Source of the DNA: Avena insularis
Lineage: Eukaryota > Streptophyta > Magnoliopsida > Poales > Poaceae
Length of the DNA: 64,000 bases
Direction of reading: 5' to 3'
Assembly: GCA_023614405.1 (NCBI GenBank)
Contig: CM042694.1
Span: forward strand, 129,585,711 to 129,649,710
Below are positions 52,725-63,600 of this stretch, one piece after another. The translations under genes and the position numbers were made by a program. Below the pieces are notes generated by a model. The model saw nothing but the letters and a program-made list of their open reading frames with translations, was not told the origin of the DNA and searched no databases. Position 1 is the first letter of the stretch; every line of letters starts with the position of its first letter.

Positions 52725-54416
52725 TGATGGGTTCGTAGCATGGAAAACAAAAAAATTCTACCGCAAGAACGAACAAAACCCAGATCTAATCTAGATAAAA
52801 GCCAAGATCTAATCTATTAGACATGTGCAACGAGATAGATCTGTACTGACCCTTGTAGACCCGAAAGCGTTACGAGATCGGATCTCGTGGTTTATGTAGT
52901 TGATCACTTGCCGATCTCAAGATCGAGTAGACGATCCTTCCAGCACCGTGTTCCGGCAGCTTCCAGATCGGTCACACGCATGAGTCGGCAGACCTTCCTC
53001 TCCTGCTCCATGAAAGCAGCAGAGGTAGTAGATCTCTCCACGGAATCCCAGCAGCACGACGGCGTGGTGGTGGTGGTGGAGTAGAGAATTCTGCAGGGCT
53101 TCGCCTAAGCCAGAGCAGAGGGAAGGAGGAGGAGAGAGGCGGCTAGGGTTTTAGAATAGAAGGGGCAAGGGGGTGGCGCCTCTACCCCTCTATATAAAGG
53201 AGGGAGGCGCCATGGGAGGGGGAGTCCTAGTAGGACTCCCCTCCCTTCCTTGGCCGGCGGATTGGGAGGGGGGAGGAGTCCTCCTCCCCCACTACTCCTT
53301 GTCTTGCCCCACAAGGATTCACCTTGATCCTTTCTTGGTTTTCAAGCAAACTCCAAGGAATCTTCTAGAACCTTCCGGAACATTCCGAAACCTTCTAGAA
53401 TCCCCATAAAAATACTCCAGAACATTTCCTAACTTAGAAAATGATCCCCAATATATGAATCTTATTCTCCGGACAATTCCGGATCTCCTCGTGATGTCCC
53501 GGATCCACTCCGAGACTCCGAACAACATTCGGTCTCCAACGCACATTCCATATCTACTTAAAACAACTTTGAACCTTAAGTGTGTCACCCTACGGTTCGT
53601 GAATATGCAGACATGATGGAGACACCTCTCCGATCAATAACCATCAGCGGGATCTGGAGATCCATAACGGCTCCCACATACTCAACGACGACTTCGTGAT
53701 TGATAGAACCATTAACATACGAAAACCAATTCCCTTTGTCATGTGATACTATACTTATCCGAGGTTTGATCGTCGGTATCTCCATACCTAGTTCTACCTC
53801 GTTACTGATAAGTACTCTTTACTCGTTCCATGTTATGTCATCCCTTGTGACCTAGTCACATGCTTGCAAGCTAACTAGATGACATTACACCGAGAGGGCC
53901 CAGAGCATATCTATCCGTCATATGGATGGACAAATCCCAATCTTGGTCCATGCGCTTCAACACATACTTTCAGAATACCCAACGACACCTTTATAACCAC
54001 CGCCATTAAGCGGTGTTTGATGTCATCAAAGTACCCATCCGGTGATGGTGATTAACATAACCTCATGGTCGAAGGATTAGGTTACTATGCATTTGAAAGC
54101 TTATAGCAATACGAACTTAATGACTTGATCTTATGCTACGCTTACTATGGGTGTGTGTCCATCACATCATTCTCCTAATGATATAACCTTGTTATTAATG
54201 ACATCCAATGTCCATGATCAGGAAACCATCATTATCTATTAATCAACAAGCTAGTTCAACAAGAGGCTTACTAGGGACTCTTTTATGTTTACAAAACACA
54301 CATGTATTAGTGTTTCCTTATAATACAATTATAGCATAGGATGTAAACATTCATCATAAACACAAAGATATAATAATAACCACTTTTATTATTGCCTCTT
54401 GGGCATATCTCCAACA
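52725..54416 (-). repeat. Copia F 3' LTR
   Basis: 1692 bases, similar to 59616-61305 with scattered differences, most in 52935-53000. On the minus strand TTTATATAGAGG (~53188-53198) is the likely TATA box and lies between two GGCGCC sites. Confidence 0.94.
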
Positions 54417-54431
54417 GTCTCCCACTTGCAC
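54417..54431 (-). other. Polypurine tract of Copia F
   Basis: Minus-strand GTGCAAGTGGGAGAC directly before the LTR's TGTTGG; the classic BARE/Angela tract. Confidence 0.88.
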
Positions 54432-54436
54432 TAAAG

Positions 54437-54823
54437 TCAATAATCTAGATTACATGGTAATATACCTAACACCCATGCATGCTCGTGTTGGTCATGCTTT
54501 GCTCTAGGGAGAGGTTTAGTCAACGGATCTGCCACATTCAGATCAGTGTGTACTTTGCAAATCTTTATGTCACCATCTCGGACATACTCGTGAATAGCAT
54601 GGAAACGTAGCTTGATGTGCTTCAGCTTGCTATGTGACCTTGGCTCATGTGCATTAGCTATGGCACCTGTGTTGTCACAGTAGATGGCCATCGGGTCCAA
54701 CGCACTGGGAACGACGCCAAGTTTAGTAATGAACTCCTTCATCCATATGGCTTCTTGTGCAGCCTCCGAAGCAGCTATGTATTCCGATTCAGTTGAAGAT
54801 TTCGCCACAACGCTTTGAGGCAC
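54437..54823 (-). pseudogene. Copia F RNase H, 3' part
   Basis: Reads SVVAKSSTESEYIAASEA, IYCDNTGAIANA and HIKLRFHAIHEYVRDGDI, the RNase H of Copia elements, with the acidic residues in EYIA and CDN. Ends shortly before the PPT. It is in a different frame from the RT block, so a frameshift lies between 54824 and 55007. The last ~15 residues differ from the usual BARE end. Confidence 0.85.
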
Positions 54824-55007
54824 TCCTCCAGCTCACTACAGCACCATTCAAAATAAATACGTAACTAGACTGTGACTTCGAGTCATCTGGATCGGTGTTC
54901 CAACTAGCATCAGTGTAACCGTTTACAACAAGCTGTTCATCACCTCCATAAGAAAGAACCATATCCTTAGTCCTATTTAGGTACTATAGGATATTCTTGA
55001 CCGCTGT

Positions 55008-56123
55008 CTAGTGCTCCATTCCAGGATCACTTTGATATCTGCTAGTCAAACTAACAGCATGTGCTATATCCGGTCTTGTACACCGCATGGCATACATGAT
55101 AGAACCTATGGCCGAGGCATAGGGAATTTTATTCATCTTTTCTCTATCTTCTGCCGTAGCTGGACTTTGAGTCTTACTCAAGGTCTTACCTGACAACATG
55201 GGCACGAACCCTTTCTTGCTCTCTTCCATTCTAAACTTCTTTAGAACTTTGTCTAAGTATGTACTTTGTGAAAGCGCTATTAGGCGTCTTGATCTATCTC
55301 TATAAATCTTGATGCCTAGAATATATGCCGCTTTGCCAAGATCCTTCATTGAAAAACTATTATTCAAATAGGCTTTGACGCTATTAAGAAGTTCTATATC
55401 ATTCCCAATCAACAATATGTCATCTACATATAGTACTAGGAATGCTACAGAGCTCCCACTCACTTTCTTGTAAATACAAGCTTCTCCATAAGTTTGTATA
55501 AATCCAAAGTTTTTGATTACTTTATCAAAATGTTGATTCCAACTCCGGGATGCTTGCTTCAGTCCATAAATGGAGCGCTGAAGTTTGCATACCTTGTCAG
55601 CATCACTAGGATCGACAAAACCCTTGGGTTGTACCATATACAACTCTTCCTCAATGTCACCATTAAGGAACGCCGTTTTGACATCCATCTGCCAAATCTC
55701 ATAATCGAAATATGCAGCAATTGCTAACAAAATCCTCACGGACTTTAGCTTTGCTACTGGTGAGAAAGTCCCATCGTAGTCAACTCCTTGAATTTGTCGG
55801 AACCCTTTTGCGACAAGTCGAGCTTTATAGACAGTAACATTACCATCAGCATCTGTTTTCCTTTTGAAAATCCATTTGTTCTCGACAGCCTTACGGCCAT
55901 CCGGTAAGTCCACCAAAGTCCATACTTGGTTTTCGTACATGGATCCCATTTCGGATTTCATGGCTTCTAGCCATTTGTCGGAATCTGGGCTCACCATAGC
56001 TTCTTCATACGTCGCAGGGTCATCAGTGTTGTCCACCAACATGACGTTCAAGGCAGAGTCATACCAATCAGGAGTGGTACGAACCCTCGCTGACTCATGA
56101 GGTTCAAGAAGAACTTCGCTCAA
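55008..56123 (-). pseudogene. Copia F reverse transcriptase
   Basis: 371 codons on the minus strand. ENKWIFKRK, RLVAKGF, DYDGTFSPVAK, AFLNGDIEEELYM, GLKQASRSW, the catalytic YVDD at 55429-55440, and SLTSRYQSDPG near the end: the Copia RT family in full. Stops at TAG 55008-55010, normally a Trp codon (HWTAV). Frame differs from the integrase block upstream, so a frameshift lies in 56124-56350. All motif residues are in place. Confidence 0.9.
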
Positions 56124-56350
56124 GTTTCATGATCACCATCATGAGCTTCCTCTCCAATTGGTGTAGGCGGCACAAAAACATCTTCCGGTGCTGCGCTACT
56201 CTCAACTCCGAGAGAAGGTTCAATAACCTCGTCGAGTTCTACTTTCGTTCCAGTCACTTCCTTCGAGAGAAACTCCTTCTCAAGAAAGGATCCATTCTTG
56301 GCAACAAAAACTTTGCCTTCGGATCTATGATAGAAGGTATACCCAATTGT

Positions 56351-57433
56351 TTATTTAGGGTATCCTATGAAGACGCATTTCTCTGCTTTGGGTTCAAGCT
56401 TATCAGGTTGTAACTTCTTTACATACGCTTCGCAACCCCAAACTTTAAGGAACGACAACTTAGGTTTCTTTCCAAACCACAATTCATACGGTGTCGTTTC
56501 AACGGATTTAGATGGTGCCCTATTTAAAGTGAATGCGGTCAGTTCTAATGCATAGCCCCAAAACGATAGCGGTAAATCTGTAAGAGACATCATAGACCGA
56601 ACCATATCTAAGAGAGTTCGATTACGACGTTCGGACACACCATTACGATGTGGTGTTCCCGGTGGTGTCAACTGCGAAAGTATTCCACATTTCTTTAAAT
56701 GCATGCCAAACTCATAACTTAGATATTCACCTCCGCGGTCAGAACGCAGAAACTTAATCTTCTTGTCACGATGATTTTCCACTTCACTTTGAAATTCCTT
56801 AAACTTCTCGAAAGTTTCGGACTTATGTTTCATAAAGTAGACATACCCATATCTACTTAAGTCAACCGTGAAAGTGAGAACATAACGATATCCACCACGC
56901 GATGCTACACTCATTGGACCGCACACATCGGTATGTATTATTTCCAATAAGTCTGTAGCTCGCTCCATTATTCCAGAGAATGGAGTCTTAGTCATTTTTC
57001 CCATTAGACATGCTTCACATCTTTCAAGTGATTCAAGAAGTCCATCAGAATGGAGTTTCTTCATACGCTTCACTCCAATGTGACCAAGACGACAGTGCCA
57101 CATGTATGTAGAATTATCATTCAATTTTATTCGTTTAGCATCTATGTTGTGAACATGTGTATCACTACTATCGAGATTCATTAAGAATAAACCATTCATT
57201 TCAAGTGCATTACCATAAAAGATATTACTCATATAAATCAAACAACCTTTATTATCAGACTTAAAAGAGTAACCATCTCGCAATAAACAAGATCCAGATA
57301 TAATGTTCATGCTTAACGCAGGCACCAAATAACAATTATTCAAATTTAAAACTAATCCCGAAGGTAGATGTAGAGGGAGCGTGCCGACGGCGATCACGTC
57401 AACCTTGGAGCCATTTCCAACGCGCATCGTCAC
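56351..57433 (-). pseudogene. Copia F integrase
   Basis: GAG-pre-integrase part with the zinc-binding H...H...C..C (MWHCRLGHIG, CEACLMGK), followed by the catalytic core with D (HTDVCGP), D (SDRGGEY) and E (VSERRNR). One usual acidic residue next to the core reads V (TVDLSRYGY, where TDDLSRYGY is common). Ends at TAA 56351-56353 after FIGYPK, normally followed by Glu. The frame continues readable beyond the stop for ~20 codons. Confidence 0.9.
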
Positions 57434-57623
57434 CTCGTCTCTCGCCAGTCTTCGTTTATTCCGCAGCTCCTATTTCGAGTTACAAATATGAGCAACCGAA
57501 CCAGTATCAAATACCCAGGCACTACTACGATTACTAGTAAGATACACATCAATAACATGTATATCAAATATACCTTTCTTCTTGATGTTGCCGTTCTTCA
57601 GATCCGCTAGGTACTTGGGGCGC
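57434..57623 (-). pseudogene. Copia F protease, short remnant
   Basis: WVFDTGSVAHICN with the active-site D-T-G-S lies at about 57497-57535. A stop TAG at 57470-57472 follows, then MRVGNGSKVDVIAVG, the end of the protease domain. The zinc knuckle that should sit upstream has only its first CX2C. Confidence 0.75.
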
Positions 57624-58409
57624 TTACGCCCAAAGGATGAAGACCTTGCAGTAGAAGCATTCAGTTTCAGACTTAGGACCAGCCTTGAGCATCTTAGCAG
57701 GTGCGGCAGCTTTCTTGCCGTCCTTCTTGAAGTTGCCCTTTTTCTTAGGCTTGCCCTGTTTCTTGATATTGGTGGTCTTATTGACCATCAACACTTGGTG
57801 CTCCTTCTTGATCTCCACTTCAGCAGTTTTCAGCATGGACGATAGTTCGGGCAACGTCTTGTTCATGCAGTGCATATTGTAGTTCATCACAAAGTTCTTA
57901 TAACTCGGTGGCAGCGATTGGAGGACACGGTGAATCCCTAACTCATTAGGAATCGTTATCCCCAACTCTTGGAGCTTGTTTGCGTGCCCAGACATGGTGA
58001 GCACATGCTTGCTAACAGAGCTTCCCTCTTCCATCTTACAGTTAAAGAACTTTTCGGAGGCCTCAAAGCTCTCCACGGCCGCGTGAGTCTCAAAAATGAG
58101 ATTGAGCTCCTTAATGATCTCGAACGGGTCGTGGTGCTCAAAGCGCTTCTGAAGCTCTGTTTCTAAACTGTATAGGATGGCACACTGAACTGTGGAGTAA
58201 TGATTCTTCCGAGTGGCGTAAACATTTTTTACGTCATCGGTGGCATCTTCTGCAGGTGGGTCACCTAGCGGTGCTTCGAGCACATAGGTCAACTGACCAG
58301 CCCTGAGGACAATCTTCAGACCACGGAGCCAGTCCGTGAAGTTGCTTCCATTGTTCTTAAGCTTTTCTTTCTCTAGGAATGCATTAAAATTGATGGAGAG
58401 GTTCGCCAT
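57624..58409 (-). pseudogene. gag: Copia F gag
   Basis: 261 codons from ATG at 58407-58409 (MANLSINFNAFLEKEKL). It has the features of BARE-type gag: NGSNFTDWLRGLKIVL, YVLEAPLGDPP, CAILYSLETELQKRFE, KFFNCKMEEGSSVSKHVLTMSGH, VLQSLPPSYKNFVMNYNMH and EHQVLMVNKT. Forms the particle shell in the cytoplasm. The CCHC knuckle stops after ECFYCK: the following HW..C part is lost with a frameshift. Confidence 0.9.
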
Positions 58410-59601
58410 AATCTACAACAAATTTGCAAAAAGTTTAGACTAAGTTTATGATAAATTGAGTTCAATTTTAATTCTTAAATTAACTAGGTGAACTCCCACT
58501 CAAAACAACATCCCTCACATTGTCTTAGTGATAACACGAACCAAGTCCACTACACCAAGTCCGATCTTCACGAGAGAAGATGTAGTTTCATCGGTGAATA
58601 ATCTTCATGTTCATCATATCACTTATATGATTCATGCTCTACCTTTCGGTATTCCGTGTTCCGAGACCATGTCTATACATGCTAGGCTCGTCAAGGTTAA
58701 CCTTAGTTTCCGCATGTGCAAATCTGGCTTGCACCCGTTGTATGCACACGTAGAATCTATCACATTCGATCATCACGAGATGCTTCGAAACGATGAGTCT
58801 TAGCAACGGTGCCAACTAAGGACGAACACTTTATTACTTGATATTTAGTGAGAGGGATCATCTTATAATGCTACCGTCGCGATCTAAGAAATACAAGATG
58901 CATAAAGGATTAACATCACAGGCAATTCATAATTAGTGTGATATGATATGGCCCTTTCTTCTTATGCCTTTGATCTTCATCTCCAAAGCAGGGACATGAT
59001 CTCCATCATCACCAGATTAAGGCCAAGGTCAAGGTGCCGCTTCATGGTTGTCCATCATCACTAGCAACTATTACAACTACTTGGAATAAAGCTATTACAA
59101 GATGAATAGACACGCAGGTCTTAATGTAATTAAAGACAACCATTAGGCTCCGCCGTTGCCATATTACAACAAGGATCATTGCATACATCAAATATAATCA
59201 CAATCACATGATGGCCATATCACATCACAAAACCCCTGCAAAAACAAGTTAGACGCCTCTAATTTTCTTTGCATGTTTTACGTGGTTTGGGGCTTTCGAA
59301 TAAGAACGGATCTTACCTACGAAACTGAACCACAACGTTGATACAAGTGCTATCAAGTGCAAAGTGTAGATTGGATCTATACTATGGTGGGAGAGACAGA
59401 CATCCGCAAAGCCACTTGTGCAAAGCAAGTTACACGTCAAGCGTGGAGCAAGTCACATGTGCGATGACATGTAAGGTCAGCCCGACCGCTTCATCCCACC
59501 ATACCGCAAGATGCAAAGTACACACAGCAAAAGACGGCACGAGCACCAACACCCACAAAACCATTGTGTTCTACTCGTGCAACAGATCTACGCATAGACA
59601 C
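58410..59601 (-). other. Copia F untranslated leader
   Basis: About 1.2 kb between PBS and gag, non-coding. Its parts recur in Copia B (4505-4856 and 10581-11242), which is how B was classed. Confidence 0.8.
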
Positions 59602-59614
59602 GGCTCTGATACCA
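59602..59614 (-). other. Primer-binding site of Copia F
   Basis: Minus-strand TGGTATCAGAGCC, one base after the LTR end. Exact initiator tRNA-Met PBS. Confidence 0.92.
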
Positions 59615-59615
59615 C

Positions 59616-61305
59616 TGATGGGTTCGTAGCATGGAAAACAAAAAATTTCTACCGCAAGAACGAACAAAACCCAGATCTAATCTAGATAAAAGCCAAGATC
59701 TAATCTATTAGACATGTGCAACGAGATAGATCTGTACTAACCCTTGTAGACCCGAAAGCGTTACGAGATCGGATCTTGTGGTTGATGTAGTCGATCACTT
59801 GCCGATCTCAAGATCGAGTAGACGATCCTTCCGGCGCAGTTCCGCAGCGCCTCAATCGGTCACACGCATGAGTCGGCAGACCTTCCTCTCTCCTGCTCCA
59901 AATGAAAGCAGAGGTAGTAGATCTCTCCATGGAATCCCAGCAGCACGACGGCGTGGTGGTGGTGGTGGAGTAGAGAATTCTGCAGGGCTTCGCCTAAGCC
60001 AGAGCAGAGGGAAGGAGGAGGAGAGAGGTGGCTAGGGTTTTAGAATAGAAGGGGCAAGGGGGTGGCGCCTCTACCCCTCTATATAAAGGAGGGAGGCGCC
60101 ATGGGAGGGGGAGTCCTAGTAGGACTCCCCTCCCTTCCTTGGCCGGCGGATTTGGAGGCGGGGAGGAGTCCTCCTCCCCCACTACTCCTTGTCTTGCCCC
60201 ACAAGGATTCCTTGATCCTTTCTTGGTTTTCAAGCAAACTCCAAGAAATCTTCTAGAACCTTCCGGAACATTCCGAAACCTTCTAGAATCCCCATACAAA
60301 TACTCCGGAACATTTCCTAACTTAGAAAATGATCCCCAATATATGAATCTTATTCTCCGGACAATTCCGGATCGCCTCGTGATGTCCTGGATCCAATCCG
60401 AGACTCCAAACAACATTCGGTCTCCAACGCACATTCCATATCTACTTAAAACAACTTCGAACCTTAAGTGTGTCACCCTACGGTTCGTGAATATGCAGAC
60501 ATGATGGAGACACCTCTCTGATCAATAACCATCAGCGGGATCTGGAGATCCATAACGACTCCCACATACTCAACGATGACTTCATGATCGATAGAACCAT
60601 TAACATACGAAAACCAATTCCCTTTGTCACGCGATACTATACTTATCCGAGGTTTGATCGTCGGTATCTCCATACCTAGTTCTACCTCACATCGATAAGT
60701 ACTCTTTACTCGTTCCATGTTATGTCATCCCTTGTGACCTAGTCACATGCTTGCAAGCTAACTAGATGACATTCCACCGAGAGGGCCCAGAGCATATCTA
60801 TCTGTCATATGGATGGACAAATCCCAATCTTGGTCCATGCGCTTCAACACATACTTTTAGAATTCCCAATGACACCTTTATAACCACCTAGTTACGAAGC
60901 GGTGTTTGATGTCATCAAAGTACCCATCCGGTGATGGTGATTAACATAACCTCATGGTCGAAGGATTAGGTTACTATGCATTTGAAAGCTTATAGCAATA
61001 CAAACTTAATGACTTGATCTTATGCTACGCTTACTATGGGTGTGTGTCCATCACATCATTCTCCTAATGATATAACCTTGTTATTAATGACATCCAATGT
61101 CCATGATCAGGAAACCATCATCATCTATTAATCAACAAGCTAGTTCAACAAGAGGCTTACTAGGGACTCTTTTATGTTTACAAAACACACATGTATTAGT
61201 GTTTCCTTATAATACAATTATAGCATAGGATGTAAACATTCATCATAAACACAAAGATATAATAATAATCACTTTTATTATTACCTCTTGGGCATATCTC
61301 CAACA
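59616..61305 (-). repeat. Copia F 5' LTR
   Basis: 1690 bases; minus-strand TATA-like TATATAG at ~60080-60087. Ends CAACA, followed by the duplication tgttg. Confidence 0.94.
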
Positions 61306-61308
61306 TGT

Positions 61309-62907
61309 TGATACATTGCAAATGTATCTATAATTTTTGATGTTCCATGCTTGGTTTTATCCACTTTCTTGTGTTTTGTCCACACTTTGGAGTACTTTTC
61401 ATATGATTTCTTGGACTAACCTATTAACTAGAGCCACAGTGCCAGTTGCCTATTTTCTGCTGTTTTTGGTTCTAGGAAAGTCAGAAAATGAATATTCTCG
61501 GAATTGGACGGGACAAAAGCCAAAGTGCCTATTTTTCCGGAAGTCATCAGATGCCAGAATACGAGACGGAGAGAATCCAGAAGGCTACCACACCACCTGG
61601 CCGCGCGGGCCAGGCCTGGCCACACCAGGGGGTGGTGTGGCCAGCCCAGGCACCCCCTCGGCCTCTCCTTCCACCTATAAGATGCCCTCGGGACGAAAAC
61701 CCTAAGTACCCGATCAAAAATCCATGAAAGAGTCTGTAGCCATCGTCATCTCCATCCCTAGATCGGGAGGGATCTGAATCTCTTCCCGGCACCCTGCTGG
61801 AGAGGGGAATTCACCCTGGAGGCCTTCTTCATCACCATGCAAGCCTCCGGTGTGATGCGTGAGTAGTCCATCCTTGGACTACAGATCCATGTAGTAGCTA
61901 GATGGCTGGTTCTCCTCCTTTTTGCTTTCATGTCTAGATCTTGTGAGCTCCGTTCATGATCAAGATCATCTATTTGTAATTCTACATGTTGTGTTTGCAG
62001 GGATTTGATGGATATTGAGATGCTATTTCAGATTGATTATTGATTCTATCATGTCTTTGCTATTTGTGATCTTGCATGCTTTTCGTTGTTAGTAGCTATC
62101 TTGGCCAAGTAGATGCTAGCAACTCCAAGAGTTAGTATTTATGCTCGATAGTGGGTTCATGCCTCTGGTAATCTGGGGAAGTGACAGAAATCTCTAAGGT
62201 ACTAGATGTGTTGTTGCTACTAGGGAGAAAACAACAATCCTTTGTTCATAGAACAATCGTATTGTTTACATTACATGCAATTCGTAAAGAAATAATCTGT
62301 TGCTTGCAACTTAATACTGGAGGGGTTTCGGATGATAACCTGAAGGTGGATTATTAGTCATAGATGCAGTTGGATGGCGGTCTATGTATAATGTTGTAAT
62401 GCCTAATCAAGTTCCAAAGGAGTCAAGATGATTAGTATATGCATGTATTGCTTTCTCGATGTTTGTCAATTGCCCCGCTGTAATTTGTTCACCCAGCATG
62501 TTATCTATCTTAAGGAGAGCCACCTCTAGTGAACTATGGATCCCGGTCCTTGTATTTTACATACAATCTATAAACTGTGTACTTCTTTGTGTTTACTTTC
62601 TGCAAACTATTACTTCCTTCCATTCGATACGTTTAATCCTTTGTTTTCAGCAAAACATGGTGAGATTGACAACCTCATCGCAAGTTGGGGACAGAGTTCT
62701 GTGGTTGTGTTGTGCAGGTCTCCATGTTGCCACTAGCACCGGTAGTGCGCCCTGCCAAGGCTCAACTAGCAACACCTTTGGGGTGTTTCCTTGCTCCTAC
62801 TGGTTCGATTAAACCTTGGTTTCATAACTGAGGGAAACTTGCTACTGTGCTCATCATACCTTCCTCTTGGGGTTCCCAACAAGCTCTACATCAACACCGA
62901 GCCATCA
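61309..62907 (+). repeat. Athila E 3' LTR
   Basis: 1599 bases, TGATACATTGC...GAGCCATCA. Its first two bases are also the last two of Copia F's target duplication. TATA-like CTATAAGA at 61675-61682. No gene; the frame from 62791 into 63162 mixes LTR and Copia G gag. Confidence 0.94.
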
Positions 62908-63600
62908 ATTACCTTCCCTACTGACAATTGGTTAAAAGGAGAAAAGCTCAAGTTAGATGGATCCAACTTTTCTGCATGGGTCATGTGCCTTTATGATCTC
63001 CTTGGTGAGAACAAACTGGCTGACTACATGATCTACGAGATGTACTTGGAGCCACCCTACTCTCATGAGACCCAGGAGCAGCAGGATCTCCGCTGTCATT
63101 GTCGTGTGATGGCCACATTCATATCAGTAACGATGTGCCTCGGGATGGAAGATGGGCTATGACCGATGGTGGGAAGTCTTAATCCCCGAACGGTTATGGC
63201 ACATCTGAGATTGCATTTCGTGGAACAAGTGCGCATATGGGAGTATGAGCTGATGGGGGACTTCTTCTCCATAAAGATGGAGGAAGGCTCCTCACTAGAT
63301 GATCACTTGTTGAGCATATATGATGCATACATGAGTCTGGCATACTTCTTGTACAACTGGTTCGCAAGCTCTTTTGAAATAGTAGTTGTGCTACGGTCGC
63401 TGCCACCAAGCTTCCAAGCACAAGTTAGGATTTGCATTATGAGAGGCGACGCGGAAACACAGGATTTCCACGAGTTCATATCACATTTTAGAGATGTGGT
63501 GGTTGAACCCGTTGTCACTGAGGTCATCAATGACAAAGGTATATATTTGGTATACAATTTTATAAATGTTATAATCTTGCAAACACATTTGCAGTGTTAA
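62908..63600 (+). pseudogene. gag: Copia G gag, main part
   Basis: Resumes after the Athila E insertion (duplication attac, then CTTCCC). Reads NWLKGEKLKLDGSNFSAWV, MATFISVTM, FFSIKMEEGSSLDDHLL, VVLRSLPPSFQAQVRI and FISHFRDVVVEP: a Copia-type gag, diverged from that of Copia F. TGA at 63160-63162 breaks it; the frame then continues open to 63600. At ~63537 'aaaggtatatat' and at 63594 'ttgcag' could be intron borders, which would explain the non-gag-like end. No zinc knuckle and no protease follow. Confidence 0.75.

Larger units (their letters stand above)
52725..61305 (-). mobile_element. Copia F: BARE/WIS/Angela-type retrotransposon, inactive
   Basis: Minus strand, 8.6 kb; duplication tgttg at 52720-52724 and 61306-61310. 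LTRs of 1692 and 1690 bases begin TGTTGGAGATATGCCC and end ACCCATCA. Gag, protease, integrase, RT and RNase H are in the Copia order (integrase before RT). At least three stops and several frameshifts break the frame. It is inserted exactly at the junction of Athila E's interior and 3' LTR. Confidence 0.95.
34021..62907 (+). mobile_element. Athila E: non-autonomous gag-protease Athila element, split by D and F
   Basis: LTR ends are TGATACATTGC and GAGCCATCA. The duplication attac is at 34016-34020 and 62908-62912. Without Gypsy D and Copia F it is about 8.1 kb: LTRs of ~1.57 and 1.6 kb and a ~5-kb interior with gag-protease only. RT and integrase are absent, as in other non-autonomous Triticeae Athila families. 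Shares PBS type, 3' region and PPT with Athila A. Confidence 0.93.

Noticed and set aside
53172..53588. Frames repeated at 53105-53588 and 59994-60504
   Set aside because: They recur only because they lie in the two LTRs of Copia F; no domain, and LTR U3/R sequence is not expected to code.
62791..63162. Single gene from 62791
   Set aside because: The frame fuses the end of the Athila E LTR with Copia G gag; the joint at 62907 is an insertion border.
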